A DNA stretch of 64,000 bases, taken from positions 4,436,046 through 4,500,045 of the forward strand of contig CM033393.1 in NCBI GenBank assembly GCA_019426215.1, written 5' to 3'. Below the pieces are notes generated by a model. It ran no database searches, had not been told where the DNA came from, and was given only the letters and a program-made list of their open reading frames with translations. Shown here piece after piece: positions 47,069 through 61,678 of this stretch. This stretch comes from Buddleja alternifolia (Eukaryota; Streptophyta; Magnoliopsida; Lamiales; Scrophulariaceae). Both the position numbers and the translations under genes were made by a program. How positions within the stretch are numbered: position 1 is the stretch's first letter; each line of letters starts with the position of its first letter.

Positions 47069-49266
47069 GTTATTGTATCAGAATTGGACAAAATATGCAT
47101 GATACATGTGAAATGGCATCCTGTGCAATTTTTTGGGTTTGCCTGTACCATGCATGTTGACGTTTTTAGCCATTTCGGCCTCAACTTTGATTTTGTGTTT
47201 CACAATTAGATTGTTTTTGTATTTTGTGTTTTCTTTTGGATTTTACTTGTTTTTGCCTTTTAAGTATTATTATTTTCATATTTGTTGAATAATTTATTTT
47301 CAATAAATTTTCCTCTTTGATAATACTAGTTGTTTTGGTTTCTTTTTTCCTATAAAAATCTATGGTAAGATTTTTATCTTTACTTTAATTTGTATATTCC
47401 ACTGCGTTGCCCTAGTCATCAACAATGTTGGTGGTTTTACTGTGAACTAAATCCACCGAGTAATTACCGGCTAAATCCAAAATTACCGGCCCCGTTGGGG
47501 TGGGTATGGGGCAAGTCCAAGATGAACCCGGACCCCCTTTCGTCTCTACATGTATTTGGAAGGTCTCAAAATTTTAATTTTTTTGTGATCTCCACCCACC
47601 ATCAAAAACAGAATGGAGGGTGGGGGCACTCCGCCTCCTCAACTTTGGGGAAGAAAAGTTATCTTGTAAAACGTACGTAAAATACTACCTCAAATTCTGA
47701 TTCCGTCCATGCCGACGTGGGGCGCATTTAAACCCGAAGTCCAATACAAAAGATGAAGACCTCTCAAGAAGCAATTCGCCACGGGTCAGATTACTCACGT
47801 TCCTTTCATCTCGCCGGGTGTCAATTTAATTAATACGGTGAGGTTTTTGTGGGTTTTGGCCTTTTGCTTTGTTTGCTTCTCTTATTTGTCATTTTCTTTG
47901 GATGGAAGTGGAGTGGGGGAGGTGAGTTATAATTCATTTAATTTCTCCTCGTTTTTAAAATTTCTCTACTGTTCAGTTATAATAGATTTAATTTCTCCTC
48001 GTTTTTTAAATTTCTCTACTTTTCCACTATCATTTTGAGCCTTAATTGGATCCTCCATTTCTAATTGTATTTTATTTTCTATTCTATATACTTATATATA
48101 TAGAGGGACGGAACCAAAATTTAAAATTCGGGGGGCAATCACGGGAAAAAAGGGTCAATGTATACTAGATATTTTTGGATTTCAAATTTCAAATTTCAAA
48201 AGTTTATAGAGCAAAAAATTGATTTTCTCAAAGTCTGGGATACCCCTACCAGCCCCCCTTAGTTCCGTATATATATATATATATATAACATGTGTATAAA
48301 TATTTTCCTTAAAAAAACAAATGATGTATATTTTGTACAGTTAACGTACAAAATGTGATACAATTTGAATAAAGGATACAGTTTGATCAGACCAAACTTG
48401 AAGATAATTATATACGTTGTGACATTTTCTTTTAATTTCTTATTTGACTGTTTAATTGGATACTTTCGAAATGAGTTGTGCAAAATGTATCCATTCATAC
48501 CAATCCTCATTTCGAAGCATATATCACAAAAGACAAAAAGATGTGTAGTAATTTCTGCACTTCACTCCCTCTAAAATTTCGATTTTCACACAAAACCCCC
48601 TAAAACCCCCTTTAAAAGAGATTGTGGGACTTCAATGTTGTAACACTTTGCCCCGAATTCTTATTTTTGGCCAAACTACCAACAGAAACATAGTACGGTC
48701 TGTCACGAAGCTTTTTCAAGGATAAAATATTAATTATTTCCCATTTGATTGTAGAACTTTATTCTCCAAAAAAAAAATTTTAAAAAGAAAGCATTAGTTT
48801 AAAATGACAATATAACCCAGTATCAGTAGTTAGTTTGAGTGGTTAAGATGATAATTAAGTTATGTACTAAAAACATGCATTTACAAATCAAATAAGAAAA
48901 CTGTTATATACCATCATTTTTCACCTCCCCTCGATTTAGAAAGTATTGATATATAAATTTATTTAAATTAATTAATTGCAAATATGAATAGTTTTTAAAT
49001 CAAGGGGAGACGAAATAACAAAGATTATATAAAAATAGTGTATAAATTATAAAGATGACATGGTGATGAATTTTTACCCTACTAGTGAAATTGAGACCCA
49101 ACATATTAGAGGTCTCGAGTTCTACTTTCACCTGTGTGTAGATTTTTCTCTACTTTTAAAGTAATCGCGTAATCGATTCATTAAAAAAAAATGGACAACT
49201 TTTCACAATTTAAATTTATGGAACTTTTCCATCTCATTCATTCAAACTCACTTTATATGTCAAAAT
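47069..49266. mobile_element. 2.2-kb insert in module C, class unknown
   Basis: Absent from the otherwise colinear module B, where TAAAAAT is followed directly by TTCAAGAAAG. No protein-family sense, no LTR pair and no clear target duplication. It contains a small MITE at 48103-48268. It may be composite. Confidence 0.55.
48103..48268. mobile_element. Small MITE with GGACGGAAC-type ends
   Basis: The left end GAGGGACGGAACC and the right end TTAGTTCCGT are inverted, and inside them GGGGGGCAAT faces AGCCCCCCTT. It sits between TA runs. No coding capacity. Confidence 0.55.
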
Positions 49267-49456
49267 ATATTTCAAGAAAGTATTTCCTAAAATAAATTCA
49301 AACAAAATTTAAAAATAAAATCATAAATTCATTTTGCATGGCTAAGATTGTGAGGTTGTCTTTTTTCTTTTCTTTTGCATGGCTAAGATTCACTTTATAA
49401 GAACAAACACTTTACAATTCACCCAAAACATGGCCCCCATCTCCACAACAAGACGC

Positions 49457-49484
49457 CACGTGTACTCCTATCTCGCCTATATAT
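49457..49484 (+). promoter_or_regulatory. MIPS-2 core promoter: G-box and TATA box
   Basis: CACGTG at 49457-49462 within GACGCCACGTGTA and TATATAT at 49478-49484, with the same spacing as in MIPS-1. The C-box half (GACGTC in MIPS-1) reads GACGCC here. Confidence 0.65.
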
Positions 49485-51561
49485 GCATGCCCCTCGTCGC
49501 CAATTAAGAAAACACACACACACAAACACAAAACACAAACTAAATTATCAAATCTCTCTCATTATATTTTCAAACCCTTCCGATTCACAATGTTTATCAA
49601 GAGCTTCAAAGTTGACAGCCCAAATGTTAAGTACACCGACGATGAGATTCAGTCTGTGTACAACTACGAAACGACAGAGCTTGTTCATGAGAACAAAAAT
49701 GGCGCTTATCAGTGGACTGTAAAGCCCAAGGCTATTAAATATGAGTTCAAAACCGATATAAAGGTCCCCAAATTAGGGTACGAATTGAACTCTATAATTT
49801 TATTTATTTTTGCTAGGGTTTTTCATTTCATTCTGGTTTTGATTTTGTTTAATTGATGTGGTATTTTTTCTAGTGTTTTGCTTGTTGGATGGGGAGGTAA
49901 CAATGGATCAACACTTACCGCTACTGTCATTGCGAATCACGAGTGAGTATTTTCGTTCTTATGTATTTTTCAAATTTTTTCTATCACTGAATCCTTTGTT
50001 TAAATCGTTCGTCTTGTATTGATGCGGGTGAATTTTGCGCCATAGATTTTTGGAATCTCCTCCACCGTTTAGTCGATGAAGTCCCTAGATCTGTAAAAGA
50101 AAAGATGGGTAGTTAGAATGCGGGAAAATTCCCAACATTAAGCCCTCCGACACTCAAATCAGAAATTTTATTAAATTCTTATATAATGTTAAAAAATATA
50201 ACTCTTGATTACCCCATTTTACCTCATAGGAAAGAGGTACTCATAGTTTTCATCAGGTAAAGAAAAATTGGTAACGGTGATAAGTTTGTTGGGCTTGGGT
50301 CATTTTACCTATAGTATCAAATTGGAATTTATTTCGATGAGACCCCAAATTTATGGAGATATTTAATGGAATCTGAGATTTAATTGGAAATTGTTGCAGA
50401 GGGATTTTGTGGGCAACGAAACAAAAAGTGCAACAAGCCAATTACTTTGGATCACTGACTCAGGATGCTTCAATTAGAGTTGGATCCTTCAATGGCGAAG
50501 AAATTTATGCTCCATTCAAGAGCTTGCTCCCCATGGTACTATACTGTAATTTTTTAAAATTATTATTTAAATATTTTAAACTATATATTATAATCATTGA
50601 TTTTGCTGATCCTTATTTTTTTTTTTATGATTTGACTATGATTAGGTGAATCCAGATGACATAGTTTTTGGAGGATGGGACATCAGTAACATGAACTTGG
50701 TTGATGCCATGGGCAGAGCTAAGGTATTGGATATTGATCTCCAACAGCAGCTCAAGCCCTACATGGAACACATGGTCCCACTCCCTGGAATCTACGACCC
50801 TGATTTCATCGCTGCTAATCAGGGCTCACGTGCTAACAACGTGATCAAAGGAACCAAGAAAGAACAAGTTCAACAACTCATCAAAGATATCAGGTACTAT
50901 AATGTTTTCCTCTTTCTTTAATAAGGTTTAATAATAATTGGTATGAATTGATGTTTCTGATGCTAAGAAAGTTGATAATCAATTTGAAGTTTAGTTTTTC
51001 ATACATGAAATTCTTGTTTAGACCGGGTTCGGTCGCCCATAACAAGGCTAGTGTGATTGGTCAATTGTCCTAGACTATGTACTAATCATATGTTTAAATG
51101 TTATTTGCTCATCACATGATTAGTTGAATTTTGCTCTAACATAAGTTGTTTATTTCATATAATTAAGATGATATCATTGATTAGTTGGTAAATTGGGAGA
51201 GATTTGTTGATATGTTTGCTATTTGATTGATTATAGGGAGTTTAAGGAGCAAAAGAAGGTGACAGGATAGTGGTATTGTGGACAGCCAACACAGAGAGTT
51301 ATAGTAATGTTGTTGTTGGGCTAAATGATACAATGGAAAACCTCATGGCCTTGGTGGAGAGGAACGAGGCTGAGATTTCTCCTTCAACCTTATTTTCCAT
51401 AGATTGTGTTCTTGAAAATGTTCCTTTTATCAGTGGCAGCCCTCAAATACTTTGGTTCCCGGTAACTATCGATTACTATCCCGTCAAGAATACTAAATTA
51501 ATCATAAAATGGTAAATAATTGAGAAATTCTATGTTTCCAGGGATTAAGTTGGCCACTTAA

Positions 51562-51762
<201 letters not shown>

Positions 51763-51805
51763 TAACCATTTGGGAAACAACGATGGAATGAATCTATCTG
51801 CCTGA

Positions 51806-51943
<138 letters not shown>

Positions 51944-52168
51944 TAATTTGCATTCGATTCGATATATGATATATTTATAGAGCATTCGGTTAGAATTTCA
52001 TCTTAATAGTTGTAGAAAATTCGCTATAGTATTTCTATAAGTGTGAAACATTTATAGAAAAATTGATTAAAATCTCATCTTATTATGTGGTGAGCATAGT
52101 ATGTGCCATATGTGGCGGATAGCAAGAGGGCGATGGACGGGTACACGTCTGAGATATTCATAGGATGA

Positions 52169-54256
<2,088 letters not shown>

Positions 54257-54684
54257 ATTTCCCCCTTTTTGATGATGGCAATACTTACTCTTTTATAGTT
54301 CAAGAGTTAGACGGCCAAAAGTAATGGTTAGCGTTGGTTAGTAAGTTAGTTAAAGTCAGTTAAGCTTCAACGAGGTGTTTCAGCTGAAAAATACATTATA
54401 TATATATATATATCATTGAAGGTACGGGCATTTTACAACTGAAATAAGAAAGAGATGAGAACAAGAGAAGCAAAAGTACAATCAAGATCGTGACTTGATC
54501 TTGTATCTCTTGGGCATTTCTATGCGGATTGCTTTAGTTATTTGATCTTCTAATGTCATCATCACATTATGATCTTTATTGATTATATACTTGTTTCATC
54601 TACTTGCCTTTGTTTGAAAGCAACGTAATGCTTATCCCATTCATCTAGGTCAATACCCATATACCTTAAGCAGATTCTGAAGGT

Positions 54685-57600
54685 TCAATTTAGATCAGAC
54701 ATCTTCCTTTCCATAACTACTTTTTCTGGATCGGTAGGTTCTGGAATGGACGCTTTGGAAAGAGGGATGTCAAGCTGCTCAAGCAGTGCTCTTGAAGGTA
54801 CTGGAAGATCTGGATAGAGCGCTCTTGGAGTTTCTCTTTTACTAGGCGCTCCAGCAAGGGCAAAAGCAGTTACCCAAGATGGATAGGGATCTTGCTCTTT
54901 ATTTTGTATAGGAGGAGGAGTGGGAGTATGTTGACGCTTGGGCGGCGGAGGAGGATCTTGAGCGCTTGAACTTGAATTTTTCCTCTTCTCCCCTTTCTTC
55001 TTCTCTTTCCCCTTATTGCCATCATCAGTCTGCATAAAATGCTGAGTAAGGAGACTGATTTGAGTAGCAATCTAAGCGACAGAGGCCTCAAGAGTGTTAA
55101 GACGTTGATCGAAATGTTCTTTCATAACCAGGAGTTGGGCTTGATTAGCGTCTGTCAGAGAGGTCTCTAGAGTAGTGAAGCAGTTGATAATGTCTTCTTT
55201 CAATGCCAGGTGACTCACCTGAGTAGCGTCAGCCATTTGCTGAAAGTGCTTAAGGCCTTCAGTCATGGTTGCTTGAGCAGAAGAAATCGCAGGTTTAACG
55301 AGAAGCTTGAAGCGAGACGTGTGTTTGAGTGATTCAATGGAAACTTGATAAGTAGAATCAAACATCGTCCCTTGAAGCTCCGGGTCAATAGCAGACTTTG
55401 GTGATGCAGTAGAGTCAGAGTCAGATGGACTTTCAACAGGAATAGGCGCTGGATGTTGTTCTGGTGAGCGCTCAGCAATAAGGGACGCTGGCGGAGCAGG
55501 CAACCCTTCCACAGGGGCTTCAGCAAGAGGTAACACTGGCAGTGCAGGTAACCTTTCAGTGGGCGCTTCAGCAGGCGCTGATTCTATACGGCTAAAATCC
55601 GTAAATCGGAAGTCCATGCTGGCAAAGGTCTCATCTGCATATGGATATGTAGCACTCTATAGAAGTTCATTCAAGTGTAGAGTAGGAAGGTAAGTACCTT
55701 GAATGAGGGTGCGAAGTGGACTATCCATGGCCCTAATGTACATTGGCCCAAGGATATCCAGTACATGATTTGGAAAGATTCGGGAAGGTGCTCGGCAGAT
55801 GGAGAATAGAGCATCTGAGCAATAATGTTGAGAGAATCCAATCAGCCTGTCCGTTGGAAGAACTTTGAGTTTCTGAGATTCAGGAACATAGTCATTGTAG
55901 TATTCTTCCAAATAGGGATAGACAGCTTGAGCAAGCGCTTGGTTTCTATCCAGTAGAGATAAGACGAAGTCATAATGGCTATGAACTTCTTGTCTGATGG
56001 AGGGAAGGAGTGGATATCCGATGAAGGAGTTTATCCGAGAGCCATTCCATGATCGCAGATTTTCTGTGAAGACTCTGTCAAAATGAAAGAGAGGAGTCAT
56101 AATCTTAATCATCAGTCAAAAGTTGTCGTCACAGTCACTTGAGGTGAAGTTCAAGCAAGACGGTGAAGAACTGTCGCTGGAAGACGCTTTAGTATCGAAG
56201 CGTAGAGGAGTGTTTGCAAATCTGTGCAATGCTACGCGTAGGCATTGCTCAGTTTGTTGGCGAATAAGTGGCAGCCTCAAAACTGACCCAATTCTCCGTT
56301 GACGCTTCTGTAGGCAATATTGAGCGAATTTCCGCTTCTTATCATGTATACAGGCGCTGAAAAGATGAGGATCGCTAACCAACTATTCGAATTTGTATTT
56401 GTTGCCAACATACACTTCAGCCCAATTGACTTCAGTCATGCAGTACACAGTCCCTGCATTAAGGATAACACGAAATCCTTGCTGATGAATGTCTCTGATT
56501 GCCTCAAAATGATTTTTGTCTGGTTCATAATTGGCGTTCCAAACCCTATCAAAATAAGCATCAGCTTCTGTCTGAATCATATCAGGAATAAACACTGGAT
56601 GGTCTCCGGCATGTACACCTTTATTCTTCCATAAACGGAGCGGATTATCCGAATATATATTTGCAGCACTGTGTACGAGAGTTAAGGAGTGAGAGTAGCC
56701 TTCTCTGTTTAAGAGCTCCTCGGTGGGATTGATGAGTTCATAACCACGGTCATAGACTCGTATGTTGAAATCTCTGAGAGCAAAACTAGTTGGTTTGCTA
56801 TGCCCGTAGGCTCAATAATAGGCCAGATCAACATCTGATCTTGGAGTCTTTCCTCCTTGTCTTTGTGCTTGTAGAGCAAGTGAGGCAGGAATCTGTCTCG
56901 GGGTCTCTGAGTTGAACAAGGTATCTCGGACAGTGAGATCAAACTTAATAAGTTTGACTATATCATTCTCCGCATTTATAAGACTGTCTTCATTATATCC
57001 GGCAGGAAAGAAGTCTTCTTCGGGCGCTGGGGGTAGATAATCAACTGAGTGATCAATCGTCCTTAGGGGGTCCAGCTGAAAGAAGTGTCTGTGGATTACA
57101 ATGTCTTCAGCATCGCTCTGATCTTCTGAGCGTGCCTCTGTTGTAGGTGGCAGAGTGAGGAATAGTGGAACCTCTAGAACATCAGGTTCATCAAGCTCTA
57201 AGCCTGCAGATTCTGTGGCGGCTGCATGAGCGATGGCGACAACATCGGTCATATTGACATCCAGATGGACATCACTGGGTGCTTGAACATCGGCTAGAGG
57301 AAGAGCTGTACAAGATGTATCCTCTATAAGGGGAGGATCTTCTACATAAGTAGGTAAGAAAATGCTTTGGGAAGAAATAAACTTACCCTGAGAACTAGTC
57401 TCAAAAGCAACAGTAACTTGAGCGCTTGACTCAGTAGTCTCAGGCTCTGGATGAGTAACATCGGCTTGAAGCTTACGTAATCCTCTGCGTTTCTTGAAGA
57501 TACGCTTCACATTTACCCCTGCAGCCGGTGGTGCTTGAATGGGTGCAACAACAAGTTCTTCAAGGTCTATGTTTTTAAGGACTTTCTCCAGTTGTCTTCG

Positions 57601-58584
57601 GCTTATAAGAGGAATCTTGTCCTCTTCATCTTCATCCGTAGCTTCATCATCCTGTGGAGGAGATGAGATAGGTTGAGCCTTGGGCTTTCGGGTAGCCCTC
57701 TTTTTGGTAACAGCCGGGCACTTCACGGCTTTCTTTGGAGTGGAACTCTTAGCTTCCTCTGGAGATGGACGTTCAGCCTCCTCGTCTGACGCTTCACGCA
57801 CAACTTGGCGCTCAGAGAGAGGTCTGGCCGCACCTCCGATCTTTGGTGGGTTAAAAAGATTCTGAATGATTTTTCGCCCATAAAATTTGTGTTTGGCTAC
57901 AGTAAATCCAGCCGAAGATGTACATTCTGCTTTGAATAGCAGGTCACTAAGAACTAAACCGTAAGGTTTGTTTGAAGCACGCAGACAGTCTCTGAATCTG
58001 CTGAACACATAGGTGCTCCAGTTAATTTTGATGTTTAGCAGGATGGCTGTCATCATGCGAAATTGCAACGGGTTAATTTTGTCAAAAGTCCCCACTCTGC
58101 ATTCAATGTTTTTGCTGCAGAAATCAGCCAAGACGCGATATCTGTTGACGATATCTTTTTTCTCGAAGTACTGTTTGTATGGAACACCGTCATACGCTCG
58201 AATTCGGATCCAGACTTCTTCAATCTGTTCGTCAGTGATGGTGTCCAAAGTTGCTCCTTCGTGAGGAAAGGTGAAGTTCTGAGCGATAGTGTCAGCAGAA
58301 AGAGTGAAGAGCTTGGATTCTTTCTTGGAAATAGGGAATAGACAAGAGATGGAGGTTTCGTCTTCTGATAGTTTAGCATTTCTCCAGAAGTGAGCGATTT
58401 CACCAGGAAAGATGTATGAATATCTGGTTAGGAACTTCTGAAGCCCAGCCTCGGCAACAGAATCCATCATCTCCGATAGGTCAATTTGGGTATGTTCGTA
58501 TAGGAACTTCCAGTCCACCACGAGACCCTCAGTTACCTTGAATACTTTGTCAGTAGAAGTAGCAGTAGATTTCTTGGGTGCCAT
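54685..58584 (-). pseudogene. Env-like frame of the Sirevirus-like element, nonsense-broken
   Basis: One reading frame runs through about 1,300 codons, beginning with MAPKKSTATSTDK at 58584 (a further ATG lies upstream at 58680). It is open to 56812 and then broken only by stops (56812, 56383, 56116, 55657, 55072). No frameshift is seen. The N-terminal ~260 residues form a conserved-looking globular region (VDWKFLYEHTQIDLSEMMD, GEIAHFWRNAKL, TFDKINPLQFRMMTAILLN) of the kind found in plant transposon env-like or plant-transposon-protein families. Then come an acidic linker, a second globular part (about 56600-55660), a proline-rich segment, a helical segment and a basic tail (KGKEKKKGEKRK). 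I see no signal peptide or strong membrane helix, so an envelope function is not supported. Function unknown. Confidence 0.75.
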
Positions 58585-58680
58585 TTTTGATAAAGAGTGA
58601 TTGAGAGATTTTTGCTTTGAGAGAGAGAGAGAGAGATTTTTGCAGAGAGTTTGAGTAGAAGTGGGTTCTTTTCTGCACAA

Positions 58681-59819
58681 AATTAGTTTTGAGTAACACA
58701 GTTTTGAATTTGTGTTTTCTCTCTTTGTTAGGATTTTGACACGTGGAAATCAATTAGATCTCAGCCTTTGAGCAAAATAACTGTGGACGTGAATTTTAAA
58801 AGATAGGCACGGTTACATTTGGTAACTCCCACATATAATCTTTTGAAGTCCGAGTAGAGAGTTGAAAGAAAATGTTTCAGATTTTAAGTGTGATACACGC
58901 GCGTGTGAAATGTTGACACGTATACCATCACAAACTGTTTGAGAGCCATCATTTTGAAGAACTATTTAAGTACCCGCCAATTTTTGATTATTTGGAGCGT
59001 GTAGACATGAATTGGCTTTATCAGAAATTTGACGCTCGTCATACTTTATTATTTGTAAGGATGTTTTATATTGACGCTCGACAAATTTTGAAGTTCTTTC
59101 CAAATCCCTTAAGCGTTCAATCATAATGTGTACAACTTTCTGTGCTTAAGCGTTTAATCATAATGTGTACAACTTTTTGACGCTTGTGTGTAATAATGAG
59201 AAACTAACATTTATATAAAGATGTAATATTTGTCTTATTTTTCTAAGTATGCAAGGACACTATTTTTGATAAAGACAATATACTTTTGGTGTCAATGTTT
59301 ACTTTTGAGTTAATTTTAAAAATATTCAGCGTTAGATGTACTCGCCTAGAATACATGATGAGTGTATTTACACGTGTACATAAGCTGAACCAGCTTTTTG
59401 AAAAATTAATGAGTACCCTTGGGTTTTCTTGAACAGGGATAAGGGATGTCAAGTCAGCATTAATTGCATTGATTGAATAATCCACTATTTTCTGTTTAGC
59501 GTCGGGTAAGGTACGCTTTAGTTGAAATATCTTTTACTAAGCGATTGACTGGGAATAAGTTTAAGCGTTTAGTGTTTTGAAAATGGCACAGACGCTAAGA
59601 AAGATATGTGTGATAAGCTTCCGAATGATTTGAGTGTATAACGCTAAGTACTTATGACCAATGCAAGGAAAAACGTTTTTGGTCATATTCACTTAAATAG
59701 AGTTATTTCTTTTAAGGTTCCCCCTAAAGTTGATAACTTATTGTCAATCATTTAATACATAAAATAAAGTGAATTCCCCCTAAATTTTATGCCTAACAAA
59801 AATATGATGTTTCGAATGA
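58681..59819. other. Non-coding interval between pol and env-like frame
   Basis: Contains repeated ACGCTT/AAGCGT motifs as in the LTR and no protein sense. An interval between pol and the env-like frame is usual in Sirevirus-type elements. Confidence 0.6.
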
Positions 59820-60744
59820 TTAAGCATTCAGATCAATCATACCTAGTTCACTTCTTAAAGTGAGAAAACGTTGTTCGTTGAGTGATTTGGTGAAGATATC
59901 TGCCAGTTGTTTTTCTGTACCAATGAAATGCATGGAGATATCTTTCTTTTGAACGTGGTCACGTAGAAAGTGATAGCGGATGTCAATGTGTTTGGTTCTA
60001 GAGTGAAGAACTGGATTTTGAGTCATCGCTAAGGCGCTTTGATTGTCACAATGGATAGGAGTTGGACCTAAGACTACTCCATAGTCTCTAAGTTGTTGCC
60101 TCATCCAAAGGATCTGTGCACAACAGCTTCCAGCGGCTACATACTCAGCTTCAGCGGTAGAAGTCGCTATGGATTGTTGCTTCTTACTATGCCATGAAAT
60201 TAGTCTATCACTTAGAAATTGACATGTACCACTAGTACTTTTTCTATCTATTTTGCATCCTGCAAAATCTGCATCTGAATAACCAATTAGTTCAAAAGGA
60301 GAATCCCTAAGATACCATAAGCCCATATGTTGTGTGCTTTTTAGGTACTTAAGGATCTTTTTGGCAGCAATTAGGTGTGATTCTTTAGGATCGGCTTGAA
60401 ATCGTGCACACATGCATACCGAGAACATAATATCAGGTCTACTAGCTGTAAGATAAAGAAGTGATCCAATGATACCTCTATAGTTAGTGATATCAATTTT
60501 CTTTCCATTTTCATCTTTATCTAGCTTAAGCGTTTGGCTCATTGGAATTTTGGAAGATGATGCATTTTGCATACCAAATTTCTTAATCATATCTCTAGTA
60601 TATTTAGTTTGGTTTATAAATATGCCATTAGGGAGTTGTTTAACTTGTAATCCTAGGAAGAAAGTTAATTCACCCATCATGCTCATTTCAAATTGATCTT
60701 ACATCATTTTCAAAAATTTCTCACATAGACGCTTATTGGTAGAT
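59820..60744 (-). pseudogene. Copia reverse transcriptase end and RNase H
   Basis: The minus-strand frame of 288 codons begins MSMMGELTFFLGLQVKQ and ends GMIDLNA. The RNase H acidic residues are present in YSDADFAG, TAEAEYVAAG, IHCDNQSAL and QLADIFTKSL, so this domain looks intact. Directly upstream the same frame reads STNKRLCEKFLKMM, a stop (near 60700), then DQFE. This shows that the truncation lies just after the catalytic YVDD block (the F-G-S-T-N position). Confidence 0.9.
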
Positions 60745-61669
60745 CCAAAGCACCTCTTGTAAGAACATTTTAAAAATTCCTTTTCCATTCAGTTTTAGGA
60801 TAGAAATGCAAGTCTTTAGACATCTTAGTGGTCTATGATGTCGAGCCCACATCTTGGGGACAAGCGTTGATGGTCATCATGTCCTTTTAGATCGTTAGAT
60901 CCTAGTGCTGGCTAAAACTTACACCAAAAAACACCAAAATCTTGATGATGTTAAAGGGATCCATTTATTTGATGCTTGTGACACACTTGGAATATGTGAT
61001 ATAGAATGTGAAATATTACCGTTAATGGGCGAACAAGCTTCATATTGATTGATGTGACCCTATAAGGTGTAGAACCATACATGTAGCTAAATTCGATGAT
61101 AAAAGAAAACATGTGGTCCATTATCACAAAGTTAAGGTCCTTTAAGTTGGCGTGATGGGATATCTCATATTGGGCATGGGATTGTGTGTGTGTGTGTTAT
61201 TATGCAATTTATATGATAAATTTCGTATATGTATTCAACTTTCTGATTTGTCTTTGAAAACAGGTGCCTCCGGGGACACTTGTGGTGAATGCTCTCTCGA
61301 AGCTAAGGGTAATGCTTGAGAACATTTTGAGGGCTTGTGTTGGATTGGCTCCAGAAAACAACATGATCTTGGAGTACAAGTGAAAGAAGATTGCTTTGAG
61401 CAAAGAACCGGTTTCCTCCCATACTTTACTTTTGGAGCTTCTTTGAATCTAGTACATATAATATGCCTTGATGTTTTGGTTTGATTTGAGATTTTCTTTT
61501 CTTTTTAAATCTATAATTTCTCTTTCTTTTTTTCTAGTTTCTTGTACCTATGACAAAAGTGTAATTTATTTGCCTTAGATCTTTTATAGCAAAGGGATTT
61601 CTGTCGGAAGTGTATGGAATATCGTTTATTAGTTGTCAATTTTTCGTCTTAAAAACTCTTAAAATATAT

Positions 61670-61678
61670 TTAAAATAA
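61670..61678 (+). repeat. Left 9-bp target duplication (TTAAAATAA)
   Basis: Identical to 63356-63364. The empty site after MIPS-1 (about 42488) reads TTAAACTAA. Confidence 0.85.

Larger units (their letters stand above)
43815..49589 (+). repeat. Upstream module, copy C (leads to MIPS-2)
   Basis: Starts at GTTATTAAATAAAATGCTTA, which corresponds to about 34935 in module B, about 330 bases inside the module. It follows B to about 47068 (AAGATAAAAAT) and again from about 49266 (TTTCAAGAAAGTATTTCC); between these it carries a 2.2-kb insert. Confidence 0.85.

Noticed and set aside
54685..58584. Env-like frame as a host gene
   Set aside because: It lies between copia RNase H and the polypurine tract of the same element, on the same strand.
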